Assembly (NCBI GenBank): GCA_051453625.1 | Contig: JBOZIK010000001.1 | Coordinates: 272,772,342 to 272,836,341, forward strand | DNA length: 64,000 nucleotides | Reading direction: 5' to 3' | Source: Welwitschia mirabilis | Lineage: Eukaryota; Gnetophyta; Gnetopsida; Welwitschiales | Shown: piece by piece, positions 35,800 through 49,439 of the stretch | Numbering within the stretch: the stretch's first letter is position 1 | Layout of the letters: each line of letters begins with the position of its first letter | The notes under the pieces: generated by a model | The model's database searches: none | What the model was told of the DNA's origin: nothing | What the model saw: only the letters and a program-made list of their open reading frames with translations | Translations under genes and position numbers: made by a program

Positions 35800-37240
35800 T
35801 TAAAGCAAGTATCACATATCTCCCTCATACACAGGGTTTTTGAAATATAAATTACCCATGCCATAACTAGAGTAAAAACATGTAAATTACACCCAATCCT
35901 CCTAGTAATCTTTAATGCTTTTTAATATCCTCCTTTGTAATAGGTCTTGCAAATATAGGTATGGTGTGAGAATTTCATCCATCATAGATTTTAGTATGGC
36001 CTAAGGTAACGAATAAATAGGAACAAGGTTCCCAAGATACAAAATAAAGGAACTAAGTCACCTAACGCATGATTAAGATCTCAATATCAATTTAACATTA
36101 TCTTCATTTACTTTTGTCTCATGACATATTCTAGTAATCTAGTTGCACCCTTCCAAAAGGGATAGAAATAATAAAAGATATGCATATTTCTCCCTTTTTA
36201 CTCTAGCAGTCTAGTCCCATGGCCTTGGGACTTCCAATGGAGAGTTTCACTCTCTAAGGTCCATACAACTAATTATCATGACTAATTTTAGTATTTTTAT
36301 TTATCATATTACAATCATAGGTCGATATTTAACATAAGACATTTACAAAATTCTTCACAATAGACTATCAAGGTCCATTCAAGGCTAACATCAATAAGAT
36401 AAGTATGCACTCTACAACTCACATAAGAACCTCAAAACTTATATCACAAGGGGGATTACATAAGCATAATTTTTGTACATCACTAGATGATTCATGCAAG
36501 ATGCTAATACAAAAATTTAAGAACATACAATTATTACTAGCAAAGCAATATTAGATCATATAAGATAATACAAGAATAAGCTAGAATCATATAAGTACTA
36601 TAAGAAGCATTCTTGATTATACCTATTATATAGATGATTTCATATGTACTACTATTTCCAAGTCTCTAAGACATTCACAATCATAAGGTATGTCTCCATA
36701 ACTCTAATAGCTAAAGGACTTAGGTATTTATATTAAAAAACTAACAGTAAAGGTTAAGTATCTACAAGTAGTTTAGGTTCTCATAACCCATCCTTTCCAA
36801 GCCTGACCATTGGGTGTAATGTAATAATATTACTAAATAAATTTATAAGTATACATCTTAAAGCTTATAACTACTACTTTAGGAATAAGATACAACTAAA
36901 ATAAATCTATATCAAGATGCAATTAATTTTCAAAAATAAGCTAAGTAATCTAATTTTAAAATATAAGAATAGAAAAACATGCATAAGTAATAGTAAATTT
37001 CATAATTAACTCAACCTGTCAATTAATTAACTAAAATGTAATAATTGTAAGTTGATGTTTCAATAAATTTCTAAAATAGACAAGCACATAATTATTTATT
37101 TATACTTTTACTATTATTTTTTAATTATGTTCAAATAATTAGAAACTAAACTTATTATTATAAAAAAATTTCAAATAGTTATTTATTTATTTAATTAACT
37201 AGGAAGTTTTTCTAACCTTAGAAAAATTTAGAGGTGATAG
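35800..37240 (-). repeat. LTR related to the solo LTR (copy 2)
   Basis: Shares with 25465-27168 the 'tcccatggccttgggactt' block near 36210-36230 and the downstream LTR body. It ends near 'aggtgatag' at 37240, followed by 'ttatctcctccttaggaga', which resembles the pyrimidine-strand view of a polypurine tract. So it is the 3' LTR of a minus-strand element. The left edge is approximate. Confidence 0.65.
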
Positions 37241-37552
37241 TTATCTCCTCCTTAGGAGATTTCATCCTAAAACTTGCTAGCAGCTTGGGTTTTCATTGCA
37301 AGTTCTTACGTGTTGATTTTTGTATTCCTTAACTCTCTAGTTGTCCTACCCATTAAATCTTATATAATTTGATTATTTTCCTAAAATTATCATTAGTTTT
37401 CTATTCAATATTTTTGTTAGTTGAGTTTCTATAGTAGCATCTATAATAATAGTTACATTTAATCTAGAATAACTTTGGTTCAATTAGAATACATATCAAT
37501 TACAAAATTAAGGTGCATTAAAGATCATATTATTAAGATTCATTAAGATACT
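37241..37552 (-). pseudogene. Possible element 3' end next to LTR copy 2
   Basis: Minus strand reads 'LAMKTQAASKF' just before the polypurine-like tract; a similar 'LDLAMKA' occurs next to copy 3 at 39080-39120. It may be the end of a polyprotein or a spacer. The stretch is cut by a 100-N gap. Confidence 0.35.
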
Positions 37553-37652
37553 NNNNNNNNNNNNNNNNNNNNNNNNNNNNNNNNNNNNNNNNNNNNNNNN
37601 NNNNNNNNNNNNNNNNNNNNNNNNNNNNNNNNNNNNNNNNNNNNNNNNNNNN
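37553..37652. other. Assembly gap, 100 N (likely placeholder length)
   Basis: Exactly 100 N between two tandem LTR-end units. Confidence 0.95.
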
Positions 37653-39059
37653 TGACACCTAGTTTTGCATTGCATCATTAGTTTTATCATGCATCTCCAG
37701 TTGCATTGATTCCTGCACATGCAAGTATAGTATATGAACTATTACCAAACATAGTTTCCATTATGGCCCTAAGGAAAGAAATGGGTAGGCAAGGGCTCCA
37801 AGATGAGGTAAAGACTACATTATAAGGGACATGATCATGATTATTCACCAATTAGAATTATATTCTTTAATGTCATCTCACAACATATTTAAGTAATCCA
37901 AATGCACCCTACTAGAAAGGGGTATTAATAATATAAGTTATGCACATATCTCCCCTTTTTACTTTGGTAGTCCAGTCCTAATAACTTGGGACTCCAAACA
38001 GAGAGTTATACTTCCTAAAGTTTTTACAAATGGTTATCCTATATTGTTTTAATTTTTATAATTTAATATAATAGAGGTTAATGGTCAAGAAGATATGCAT
38101 GTGTAAGGATTACAAAAAGGGCTAGTCAACAAAACCCAATTATAACCAGTTAACAAGAAGGCAGATTGGGATTTACAGGTTCACATGACTGGACCCTATA
38201 ACCTCCTAGAAGATTCTCACAGGATATTATTAAAAGACTATAAACTTTTATGAAAACTTCAGCACACACATGACAACACAAAAATATTGCATTCATACGA
38301 GATTTACAAGATTCAAATACATGAAAGAAATTCGAACCATACAAGAACATACAAGCAGAAATCATACAAGTATGAAAAAGAAGGTCATCGACTGCACCTA
38401 CTCTTTGCTAAACTCCAAGATAATCCCAATTGTATCCAAGCTCCATATGATCACAATTTGCAATGTATACACTTATGACTCTAATAACTGAGGGACCCAA
38501 ATATTTATAACATCGGACTGATAGTAGAACTAGCAATAAGGATTACGTTCTATAGGTAGTTTAGGTTATCATAATCCATCCTTTCCAATCCTAGCCCCTG
38601 GTTTTTAAAAAATAATATAATAATATTTGATGAATAAATTTAACTATATGAGATAAATAACATGAGCAAATACGTTAGATTACATATATTTACTATTGCA
38701 TTAATAAGACAAAGTTAAAATAAATCTATATTAAAGCTAGAGTTAATTTTCAAATAAATCAAGTGATCTAATGTTAGACTACATTAATAGAAAAACATGC
38801 ATAAGCGATAGTAAATTTCACAATTAACTCAATCTTGCAATCCATTAACTAGATGTAATAGTTATAAGTTAATCTTTTAATAAATTTTAAAAGAAATAAT
38901 TATGCAAATACCTAAGTTAACTATTACTTTTATTACATATTTTATTATTTTTAAACATTTTGGAATTAGACTTCTTATTATTATTAAATTTCTAATACTT
39001 AATTATTTATCTAAATTAACTAGTAAGGTCTTTAAAATCAGTAAAGTCTAGATGTAACA
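37653..39059 (-). repeat. LTR related to the solo LTR (copy 3)
   Basis: Aligns with copy 2 ('tatggcc.taagg', 'cttgggact', 'catgcataag.gatagtaaatttca') and ends 'gatgtaaca' at 39059. It is followed by 'aatctctccctcttaagagg', the reverse of a polypurine tract. Overlapping open stretches on both strands around 38150-38490 fall inside the LTR and are not genes. Confidence 0.75.
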
Positions 39060-42000
39060 AATCTCTCCCTCTTAAGAGGTCTCCTCTTGGAAACTCATTA
39101 TTAGCTTAAGCTTTCATTGCAAGATCTAATACATTAACTTTCATGTTACTTAATTTTATACTTATTCCAATTATTGAACATTCTACATCTTGATCATTTT
39201 CATCGAACTTCCATTTATCCTGGTCCAATGTTTAAGATACAATGCAAAAGATTAATTGCATCTTGATGATTTAATTCCATTTGAAGGCATGTATCAATTC
39301 TAAGGTTAGGAAGCATCAAATATTACATCATTAACAAGAAGCTAATAAATCAAGATACTTCACCAACTATTGTAATAATGAAATTTGAGTAATAAAATCA
39401 TAGTTGAAACAAGGATAGCAATTCTAAGACATGAAAGATGTACAACAATCATACAAGATTTATAACATAACTTGAATCATGTAAAATACAAGAGTTTTAA
39501 TTAGACTAAGTCAAGTTTTTTTTTCAAAACCATAATCAATGTTCATAATAAGATTCCAATAAATTGGAGATAATAAGAAATCTTTAGAATTTACAAAGTT
39601 TCAAGGAATCCTAAGAGTTCAAAAAACAAGAATTTCTTTAAACATAAAGAAACACAAGAAAATCATAAGGATCATGTAAGATATAAAAAAAGGGAATATA
39701 TATCATATAAGTTTTAAGAAATAAATAAAATTATACATAAATTCAATGCAAGGTCTTTCCATCCTTCAAATTGTTATGCCATCTCTCACATACTCTTGTA
39801 TTTTTCACAATTTATGTATTTAAATGTAAGTTATGCTTCATAGGTTAGAAAGGTCATGATCACCCAGTATTTGAGGCTATGACTCATTTTATTGCCACTA
39901 CACAACCTAATACCATATTTCTTTATGATATTATAACTTGTTTTATCACTTATCATAAGTGTTTTATTGAAAATATTTTAAAATCATTATATCACAATGG
40001 TTATCATAAACATTGTCAATTCTTATATTACAAGGGTCAAGACCTAAAACATGATGTTATGTTTTTTATTACTATTACCTCTACCACCCTTCTAACATAC
40101 TAAGGTGATACTTAAAAGGACTTTAGTGAATATTAATCATTCATTTTAGTGATCATAATTATATTTAAATGCTATATATGATATACATTTAATTCTTTTC
40201 TTTTTTTTTTAACACAGTTAAGATATGAACTATTTACATATTTACTTCTTGAACTACACTTTACATTACTCCTTATCTATACTTAATTTCTTCTATTACA
40301 TTATAAAATTTAACTAGACCATATACATAAATCTTAAGGTAGGAGTTTTAAAGCTTCTAAATGGTTTTATAAACAAGATAGCATGTATCTTCATATGTAA
40401 ACAAGTTTATTTGACCATTACATCTAAATTTATAATAACATAACACCAACATTTAGTCCATGCTAATTATTAATTTCTTAAAACTTTTGCTAAATATGTA
40501 GATGGGGTTCACATGCCTATTAGAAATTATAATTATTCTAAACTAAATGAGCAAACTAGATATTTAAAATAATATAAAGGAAGCTCATTCCTCTTCTAAA
40601 ATACTCCTATTCAAACATAGACTTATGGTCAAGCCCTAACTATAATGAAACATACCTATATTATTAATTTATTATAAGTGAATATATCACATAATATGAA
40701 TGTTTTAGCTAGACACTTGTAAAGTAAAATCTTTTTCATAAGTGAGGTATTGTAATGTGGAATCTAGTACTCTAAAATCATATCAATCTAATAATTATAT
40801 TTGATGTAATATTAGGGCTCTTGTACATCTTATCTTAACACTACCAACATCCACATCCAAACTTGGAATTAATTCACTTATTCAAGGCTTTTATAGTTAT
40901 TTTTTATCTTATCATTTTGTTACTTCAAATTATCCACAATTTGGCTAAGCATATTAAAGGTGTTTAAGGCATCTTATAACTTCTTATTTAAATTTTTTAT
41001 AACATGCATAGCTCAACTATAACTAAATTAGGAATTTTTATGAAAATGAAACATTCCTTTTCTTAAAAATTAACATACTTAAATAAAAATTTTTGTATGT
41101 GTATTTTTGAATTTAAGTTAATAATTGATTTATTAATTAATTATCTATCTAGACAAACTCAATGAAAATGTCATTGTTAAATATTCTTGGATAAAGACAT
41201 ACATTAATGGCAATACTTCTTAACTTTTCTCATTATCTACATATGTACTAGTTATCATCTATTTACTTATACATATATATTCTATACTCTATTATCATTA
41301 CTCTGACTTCTCCATAAATATCTCCCTTCTTCCTTCATTCTACTCCTATTGTATGTATTTTAATCTACCATAAAGAAGGTTTAGAGGTTAAGGAAACACA
41401 TAAATAATTTATTTTTCTATGCATTTTTGTGTTTAAATGTTATCTCCATATTTAGCTATGCTAAAGCATTGAAAGTTATATCATTGGAAATATAATGTGT
41501 AAAAAACAACATTTATCTCTTAAAATGGGATAATGCATAATGTTGATTTACTTTATTTCTTATTTCTATGTTCAGATAATTAATTCACTTTTTATGAAAC
41601 CTCCTTAATCTTAGAATTAAAAGGAGATTCTAGTCTTATTCTAAATGCCAATTGATTTAGCCTTAGTTATGATCATAAGAAATTTAACTTATGAAAAACA
41701 AGATATTATTGATTTGAAGTTATTACTAGACTATTGAATCTTTAACCTTTTACAATGCCTAGTTGGTATGATATATAAGACCTTCTTCACAATTTAAAAG
41801 AAAGTGGAAAACCACATCTTACCTTACAGTTTACAATTTTTATTTTCTAGCTTCAAGAAAACTTGGATGTATTGTTAGTAATTTACTAGTTTTCTTAATC
41901 TTTCTTAATATGGAAGGGAACTAGCTTGTAGGGCCATTTCTTTTGGAATGAAGAACTTTTCTATGAACTTATTTATATTAATATGTCAATTGCTAAATTG

Positions 42001-42859
42001 ATAAATCCAAAAAGAAAAATGAAATGAAAATATAGATTGAATGCAAGAGTTAATATAATACTATCCATATTTATTTTTACATTAATAGGTGCCTAGAGGA
42101 AGTGAAGCTATATTGAATGATAAGACTATTCATTTACATCAAATGTGGAGGCCACCCTTTAATTTGAATGATTTTTTATCTTTATGTTTAATAAGGTCTA
42201 GTTTTAGAGAGTTTTAATTTTTTCTAATTCTACTAATAATTTAAAATGCAACTAGCCTTATGAAATTCTTGTCAAGTCTTACAATGCTAAGAAATCTCTC
42301 TGTAGTATAGTGATTAACAATTTCCATGTGGTAAATGTTTCTCAACATATATATTCTTCCTAGCAACTTACTTAACAAAACTTTATATATGGTTATGACT
42401 TCTAAAAATTAAGCATGAACTACATATAACTTAGTTCTAGTATAATTTATATGAAATAAGAGGGTCTAGGAATCTAATATAAACTCTAGTTAGTATGATA
42501 TCTTTTTTTAATTTTAAAAGATAACTTATGTTATATGAGTCGCATAATTTAAAGGGATACTACTAGCCCTATTACTATTTTAAAAACTATATTCCATAAT
42601 TGTTTTTATTTAAAATGAACATAAAATCTCATGTAATTATTACTTTCTACTTCTTGTTTTGATATAAACCATAACCTTTGATTAATGTTTGTTGTCTGGG
42701 AAGACAAGAGTATATGAAATTCCTATCAAAGTAGATTAAGAAGATCTTATTACCTATATACTATTTCTAATTTGATAAGCACATGTTGCCAACATCAAGC
42801 TTGTTGTTAAAGCTTATAATAGTCTAATAGTTATTATGCCTAATGAACTTGTAACTTAG
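39060..42859. other. E2 interior beyond LTR copy 3, no assigned coding
   Basis: Near 39060-39300 the minus strand gives an element-end-like reading. Beyond that I could not recognise gag, RT or integrase on either strand. A 74-codon open stretch at 39879-40103 has low-complexity composition and no motif. Minus-strand 'VRLDKNFIRLVAF' near 42250 is also unassigned. Confidence 0.4.
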
Positions 42860-42871
42860 GCTCTAATACCA
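42860..42871 (-). other. Primer binding site of E2
   Basis: On the minus strand 'tggtattagagc' is identical to the F1 PBS and one base off the initiator-Met consensus. It is followed by 'ctaagttac' and lies 3 bases from the LTR end at 42875. Confidence 0.9.
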
Positions 42872-42874
42872 AAA

Positions 42875-44458
42875 TGTAAAAACCACTTTTAACACTTACT
42901 AGTGTAAGTAGATCATAAAATTTATTAGGTGACACGATACTATCATAGGGTAATAATTCCAAAATTCATATTTTAATTGATCACTAATTTATACACATTT
43001 GATTAAAAGATGCATAATTTCATTATATCATTAAACATAGACAAAAATTTTATGATCAAGTCAAATAAAGTGATTAATGTTTAATTTGACTTATTGTATT
43101 GTATTAAAATTATTTTTTTTTACTAAACAAAAAAGTGTTTAAGTATAATAGATACCTTTATACTATATTAGAGAAGAATACAAGTTATCACTAAATGGGC
43201 AAAATTTGAAAATTTAGTAAGTGGGAATCCTTAGGATAATACTTTGGGAGAATTTAATTACTACTATCCATGAACATACAATTTGATAAAAAGGCTAGCT
43301 CATGAACTCAAACTAGGATCTGTGATTTTATAACTTTCCTTGACAATCATCTCCACTATTAACTCATACCTATTATTCTATTTTACTCACATTCTTTTAA
43401 AAGGAAATTTTGAGTTATACACATATTTTTATAAATTCTTTTAGCATTTATATAGGTATAATCATCTTAGAACATAGGTTTGATGATTGTAAGAATAAAA
43501 TAGATGTGATAAGTGGTTTTGATAAAATTCTATAATTACTTCTATTTAATAATTTTTTAATTTAAAAAAACGAAATAACTGACTGCTAGTCCACAAGGAA
43601 GATAATGAAACACACAAACAAGTAGATGGGAGATGAAGTATATAATTCATGGATAAATAGATAAGATAAGATAAGATATAATATGCTTAGCAAAGAAGTG
43701 TTAATAGTTTTGGTTATGCACTATAGAGAAAGGGGATATCTTAACTTCATGTTGAAAGGAATAATATGAAAAAAGGAAGGAGACATCAATGTTTTGGCCA
43801 CTCGATACATAATGTGCATATAGAATAAGGGGAATACATGCTATAAATGGAAGAGTAATTGAAACAACCCCATTATAATAAAGGTGCATATGCCTAATGC
43901 ACTATGTTAAAGGAAAGAGGGGGAGGGAATGCTATGAGGAGGGGAGAGCATTGGTTACTATAGTTGTTAGCTATAAAAAGAGGAAGATACATAAAATAGT
44001 ATCATACAACATAAGGATAATCATTCCTAAAATGCTAATAATTATGAGTCTAGTCATTCACTAAAAGGATGTGCATGAGAAAAGGGCAAGTTGACCTGTG
44101 AGATATGATGTAAAGAAGAATACAACTATGAATGATATAGGTGCTATGTCATGAGAGGGAAGGCTAAGTACAGTAGGAGAAAAGGTTGATATGAATAAGA
44201 TAATTCTAGTGGTTCTCCTATAAAATAAAGAAGAAAAATAAAAGGAAAGCATGAGTGGGGGAGGGAAGAGAGAGGGGGGAGAGGGGGAGGAGAGAAAAAG
44301 AGAGGGAGGGAAGGATGGAGGGGAAGAGAGGGAGAGANNNNNNNNNNNNNNNNNNNNNNNNNNNNNNNNNNNNNNNNNNNNNNNNNNNNNNNNNNNNNNN
44401 NNNNNNNNNNNNNNNNNNNNNNNNNNNNNNNNNNNNNAGAGAGAGAGAGAGAGAGAGA

Positions 44459-44499
<41 letters not shown>

Positions 44500-44785
44500 G
44501 ATGAAGAGATTAAATAGAATCTACAAAATAGAAGAAGGACTATAACCACTATGAACTAACAATTTACTACCTTTACCACATAAAACATGAAGAGTATGAA
44601 TGGAAAGAAGGCTGATATGGAAGGAGAGGGAAGGACATGTATAATATTTAATTAGATCCTTTTCTAATTCTTGATAGGACCTTTATTTCTACAAGGTATT
44701 AGGTCAATGATTTACTAGATTTAACATAGTAGAAGGAATATGTTTAAGGAGTTAATAAGAGATGACAAGGAACATGGAAATTACA
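42875..44785 (-). repeat. E2 5' LTR, strongly decayed
   Basis: Starts 'tgtaaaaacc' and ends 'gaaattaca', 1911 bases including a 100-N gap (44338-44437). It matches the left LTR but has C or G replaced by T or A at most CpG and many CHG sites, for example 'gctgctgcagtt' becoming 'gttactatagtt'. Confidence 0.85.
44250..44495. repeat. Purine tract, gap and (GA)n(GT)n microsatellite
   Basis: G/A-rich tract at 44250-44337, 100 N at 44338-44437, (GA)n at 44438-44459, (GT)n at 44461-44493. The long open readings across it are repeat artefacts. Confidence 0.95.
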
Positions 44786-44791
44786 ACCACA

Positions 44792-45400
44792 TTTCTCTTT
44801 ATATTTAATATCATATAAGGATCTTTATTAAAAGATATTAAAGTAATTAAGTCTCCTTGCAAGGCAACACTTTCTTTCCCTTAGGAAAATAATGATTCTC
44901 TAACATACCACTAATCTTACAATAAAGTAAGTACTTACAAGCATAATATCAATGCACATCCATACAAGGATTACCTTACAATGGGTTTTCTAATATAAGA
45001 ATGAACTTATAACAATATCTAGAAATAAGATAGTCTAATAATATAGGATCCAAAATTACAATATAATAACAAGCCTAAAAGATGTATCTTTGAAGAAGAC
45101 TTAATTTCCTTAATATTGTCTTCATCATGACTGCAAAAGAAATGATTTGACAATAAGGGATCCAAGAACAAAATATTTAAGTATTATAAGATGCTTTGGA
45201 AATAATATATTTAACTCTTTTGAGAAGTTTCAATGATTCATGCATTTATGCTCTATGCTATATTTGTTTATTATGTTTTCTTGAAGTACCAAAAGTTATT
45301 ATTTGTTCTATAACATCATGTTTTTATACCATTGGAGAAAAACTATTTGTTTCATATCAAGTAGAAGCCATTTAAACTTTATAATCATTATGCAAAAGGT
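44792..45400. other. Flank of E2, nothing recognised
   Basis: Should contain the continuation of the second chromovirus polyprotein, but I could not read integrase motifs here; another rearrangement is likely. Confidence 0.35.
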
Positions 45401-45419
45401 AGAAAATGTCTAGGTATTA

Positions 45420-45570
45420 AACATGCATATTTATTTTTAATTAATGTAAACTTTGATCTAATACATCTTAAATTTGTAGAAATTTACTAATAATTACATG
45501 TCTTTACCTGGTAGATGTCCTTACTAAACTTTTCCAAAATTTAATGTAAATTGGTCTGTATAATCTTTGA
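45420..45570 (+). pseudogene. Possible end of a copia RNase H domain
   Basis: Plus strand 'YLVDVLTKLFQNLM' at about 45506-45547 resembles the copia Pol end '(Q)LADxLTKPLPxxKF'. Preceding residues are frameshifted. It is weak evidence, but it suggests a plus-strand copia remnant whose LTR would lie to the right. Confidence 0.4.
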
Positions 45571-45599
45571 GCCTTTATAATCATGAATCAGTGATGTAA

Positions 45600-47240
45600 A
45601 AGATTATAGTTCACTTGAAATGTAATATTATTTAAAATACAAAATGACTTTGTTACCTATTTTAGTTTAGTATAAACATCTTCAAACATACAGACATTTT
45701 CATCTATGTCTTGTTCAACTTTTAGCATAGTCATCTTTAATGAGATAATCATCTTTAATCTATGACTAGAAATTTAATACATTAAAGATTTCTCTAACAT
45801 ATAGATTCCTTATCCATAGATATCTTCAAGTGTCTAGACATCTTCACCATAGATGTCTTCCATTTTGTAGACATCTTTAAATAACTAATCTTATACTTTC
45901 AATTTTTAGCTTTCTTATGAGATATCGTCTTTGAATATTTGATACTAAATTATGCTTATCATGATATGAATTTTTTTACAATGACCTTTCTAAAAAATGA
46001 TATAAAATATTTGATAAGTAAAATCATCAAACTAGATTCACCAAAAATCTTTTTCTTTTTGATGATGTTAAAAACCTGGTGAATCACATTAGTACAATTT
46101 CATTTAATCAACTAAAATTAGATACTCTTATTCCATAGAAGTGCACATAATTATTTTTTTGTAATGATATTGAAAAAATATGATATTAACCACTTGAATA
46201 ATAGATAAAGGCACATAGACATTTGATAAATCATGATGTTAGTCATTTGAATAAGCATATAGAATATAGAGTAAGAAAAGCTCAAAAACATTTGATAATT
46301 TCATTAACAATTAGTCAAGTAAGATATGCTAATAGTAATGTGTTAATAATAAGATTAAAGCATAGTATTTAAATTGTACCAATTAGTATAAAATATGAAG
46401 ATCATGAAAAATTATGCTCATGGTGATGCTAATAATAAAAATCAGAGTATAACATATTAGAAATATGTCAATGATACATGATATTAAAAACATGAAAGTA
46501 TGACAATAGATAAAATATGCTAATAATAAGTGTACCAAATAACATTAATATAAATAATAGAATAAAACAACAATGTGTGCTAAGTAATAAAAGTGATCAT
46601 CAGTGAATCATGATAACACTCAGAGATCCAATCCAACATCTCATAAATAAGTACTTCATGTCCAATAAGATGTCTTTAAGCTAAAAACTAATGTGCCTAA
46701 CTAGATATAACTAATTTGTTACTAATTTGCTAAAACCTCTCCTTATTTTTGGATAGCAGAGAAAAGGATATAATCACTAAGAGTAGAGTCACTCATGTAA
46801 TGTATGCCTTAACCTTATTTATCACTATCATTATCTACATCATGTGTGGTACAGGTTTATTGGCTATAGAATAAGAATTATGTGGGTGATGGAGTATGGC
46901 ACTTCTTAGAAGAACACTAAGATGTATTACTTTGTCTCTCATAGATCTGTCTCTTTATATACTGATACATTTAAGGAGTGATATATGTCCCAAAAAAACT
47001 AATTATGACTATCTCTGCAAAGGATGGTGGTAATTGCATCATGGAAATGTGTGGCATCTAAAAAGGCTCAATGTGAGATGTTAGGGGTGAGGGTATATGC
47101 AATGGAGGTGGATATGGTAGGTGTGATATAAAGAGAGTCTAGGAGGTAATATTGGCTAGGTAGAATGACAAGATAAAATATTCCAACATGGACATTGAAA
47201 GATTAAATGTTGTAAATTTAAGATCTTAGACCCTTTCTTT
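45600..47240. other. Decayed sequence with iterated AGACATCT words
   Basis: Between 45650 and 45900 the words 'agacatctt', 'agatgtctt' and near variants recur at short spacing. This could be part of a copia LTR. The rest shows no coding motif. Confidence 0.4.
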
Positions 47241-47269
47241 TGCTATCACCTTTGTTTTAATGGTCTTAG

Positions 47270-47430
47270 ATCCTATTACCCCCCTACACCTATGCCTTCA
47301 TGAAATCTTGATACTTTCCTTTATTCTATGCCTTATCTCTTGATGAATCCTCTATATAATAACTATTAGTGTCTCTACCAGAATTATAACCTTTTATTTT
47401 GTGGAGCTATAGGTGCTTCTTTTTTTTTTT
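47270..47430 (-). pseudogene. Unassigned gag-like reading
   Basis: Minus strand gives a hydrophilic stretch 'YNSGRDTNSYYIEDSSRDKA', rich in R, S, N and D, then 'KGKYQDF'. It lies downstream of the 48.0-48.3 kb domain in the same orientation and may be a later part of the same element's gag. No family motif is visible. Confidence 0.3.
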
Positions 47431-48019
47431 TTAATGTTTCCTCATTTGAATCTTACCATATGAAAGTCTTAATAGATTCCTAACTCTTTTTTAGTGCCTC
47501 AACCTCACTGGCTCTAGACCTATGTTTTTTTAGCCTTATTAAGTTTTTATTAATTTTTCATCATTTTAGCTTTTGCCTTTAACATCTTTTTTACTGATAA
47601 ATAATCATGAGTAGTAGTAGAGTACGATCTATGAATCTATAAAGGTCTTCTACTTATGCCCTTATCTGGTGGAACTAGTACTCTTTATTTATTATTAAAT
47701 TTGGCTAAAAGTTTTTTTAAAAAAATAAGATAAACTTGACAAACTAAAATTATTGTATTACTAATGATTAAACTAATAAGATAATGATAGCCAAAGGTAT
47801 GACTTTTACGAAATAGGGAGATAATATCCATGCATGATATGAAATCCAAATCTAATCTTCAATCTAGAAAGCAAACAAAAAATAACAAAGGGCTACATCA
47901 TTTTGCAATGACTATATTTTTCTTGTTTGATCAAAATATTATAAAACACGATCACACTTAAAACTGAAGAATCTAAAATCATATCTTTTTTCTCCATATT
48001 TTCCATAAATTCATTTAGT

Positions 48020-48290
48020 ATGCACAAATAAAACATTTCTCATATTTCACTGTGATATACTACTAGCTCTAAATTTAAAATTTTTCTTAAAGAATATGCA
48101 TATAAATGAGAAAGATTGAAATCATCTATACCAAGTAATGAATTCACAAAACTAGGAATAATATGCAATGAAGTTCCCCTAACCTAAGTTTGGAAGGCAT
48201 CCATGCTATCATATATTTTGTGAATGTTAGCATAGAAATCTCTTATAATGGTATATGAAATACTCTAGTCTAATTAGATGATCATTTTCT
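48020..48290 (-). pseudogene. Putative plant-transposon-domain protein fragment
   Basis: The minus strand reads 'SYTIIRDFYANIH', then 'DSMDAFQT', 'VRGTSLHIIPSFVNSLLGI' and 'DDFNLSHLYAYSLR'. This follows the pattern 'VYPxLVxEFYANL ... VRGxxxxxxPxxINxLLGI' of the plant-transposon-associated domain in large LTR elements, and it complements the fragment at 13229-13801. One stop codon interrupts the core. A degraded PBS-like word (near 48421-48440) and a possible LTR lie to its right, which fits a minus-strand retroelement. The molecular role of this domain is not known to me. Confidence 0.6.
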
Positions 48291-48439
48291 AGCCAAGCCA
48301 TGCAAAATAAGCCAGAAGCTATTCTTTATGCTACCTCTAAAATTCAGGAGTTGTTTTTGCAATAATAAAATTTCTTATCAACATTTTATAGCTTTTAACA
48401 ACTACCTCATAATAGAACCAAGGCTCATACTGTGATCTT

Positions 48440-49240
48440 TAAGGATCTAAATCTTGTTTCCTCTTAAAGTACCAATTAATTTTTTACTAACATTTGTATA
48501 AGAAATATGAAGAATCTAGATCAAAAATAAATAAAATACAAAGAAATAATACAAATGTACACTTTTGCAAAGAAAAACCATATTTTTGTGTGCTATAAAG
48601 ATGTCTTGATAGTAAAATCTAAGAAAGTGTACCTTTCAAAATCTTCTGAGAGAGATACCTATCAAGTGGAGACTTGAAAATAAGATTTTTTAGCCCCTTA
48701 TCCAAATAAAAAAGGGTTAAAAACCTAGGTTTTTAGCATGTTTTAATTTCTGCAATAGTACAGTCAAGATGTCTACCTATTAAAAGATGTTTAAAAAGGA
48801 AAAACTAGAAGTCTACAAATTTAAAGACATTTACTATTAAAAGTTTTACAATATGTTTCTATTAAGACATTTATAAAATTTAAGACATCTCTTTTAAAAA
48901 AATTAAATAAGCATACCTAACCTTTGAATATGTCTAAAAACTTAACATGCCTACTCAAAATACATCTATAAATCTAAAGATCTCTCTTTGATAGATGTCA
49001 ATAAAACTAAACATGTCTATAATGAAAGTACTAAAAACATCAAAATATTTTATGATTAATATAATGATCACCATAATTATTTAAAAAGGTAAAATAACAA
49101 GCATATAATATAACTTCTACTACATCTAACTATAATCTCAACTCATAAGATAATTATAATGTGAAGTTGAGAATTTAAATGATGTTATCCATTAAATTAC
49201 GTGATTAGGTAAGGCACAATCCCCAAGTTCCCACACAGTT
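48440..49240 (-). repeat. Possible LTR with iterated AGATGTCT words
   Basis: From 48760 to 49030 'agatgtct', 'agacatt' and 'gacatctc' variants recur. The stretch lies between the plant-transposon-domain fragment and a truncated SIRE remnant. No partner LTR was aligned with confidence. Confidence 0.35.
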
Positions 49241-49439
49241 TTATCTATCTTTTAGTACCTTACCATTTTATAATCATATGGTCAAATAGTTCATCAAAAT
49301 ATTTCATCATGATGCTTTTATTCTGCTTTCTATATTGTACTAAATCCTTTTTTTATGCTTTATAGATTTAAATGCCTTCTAGTCTAGAAGGTTCTCTTAC
49401 CCTTTTTTTTTTGATTAAGTCCTTGCCTTCACATCGACT

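Larger units (their letters stand above)
32458..44785 (-). mobile_element. LTR retrotransposon E2
   Basis: It begins 'tgtaat' and ends 'attaca', with ACCACA on both sides (32452-32457 and 44786-44791), an exact 6-base duplication (5 plus perhaps one by chance). LTRs are at 32458-35157 and 42875-44785. A PBS next to the right LTR (42860-42871) sets the minus orientation. It interrupts the second chromovirus C-terminus. I could read no gag or pol of its own; the interior is largely taken up by other LTR fragments. Confidence 0.85.

Noticed and set aside
38150-38491. Overlapping frames on both strands
   Set aside because: Inside LTR copy 3; overlap on opposite strands and lack of motifs argue against coding.
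44061-44549. 162-codon minus-strand frame and two plus-strand frames
   Set aside because: They arise from the (GA)n(GT)n microsatellite and a 100-N gap inside the E2 LTR.
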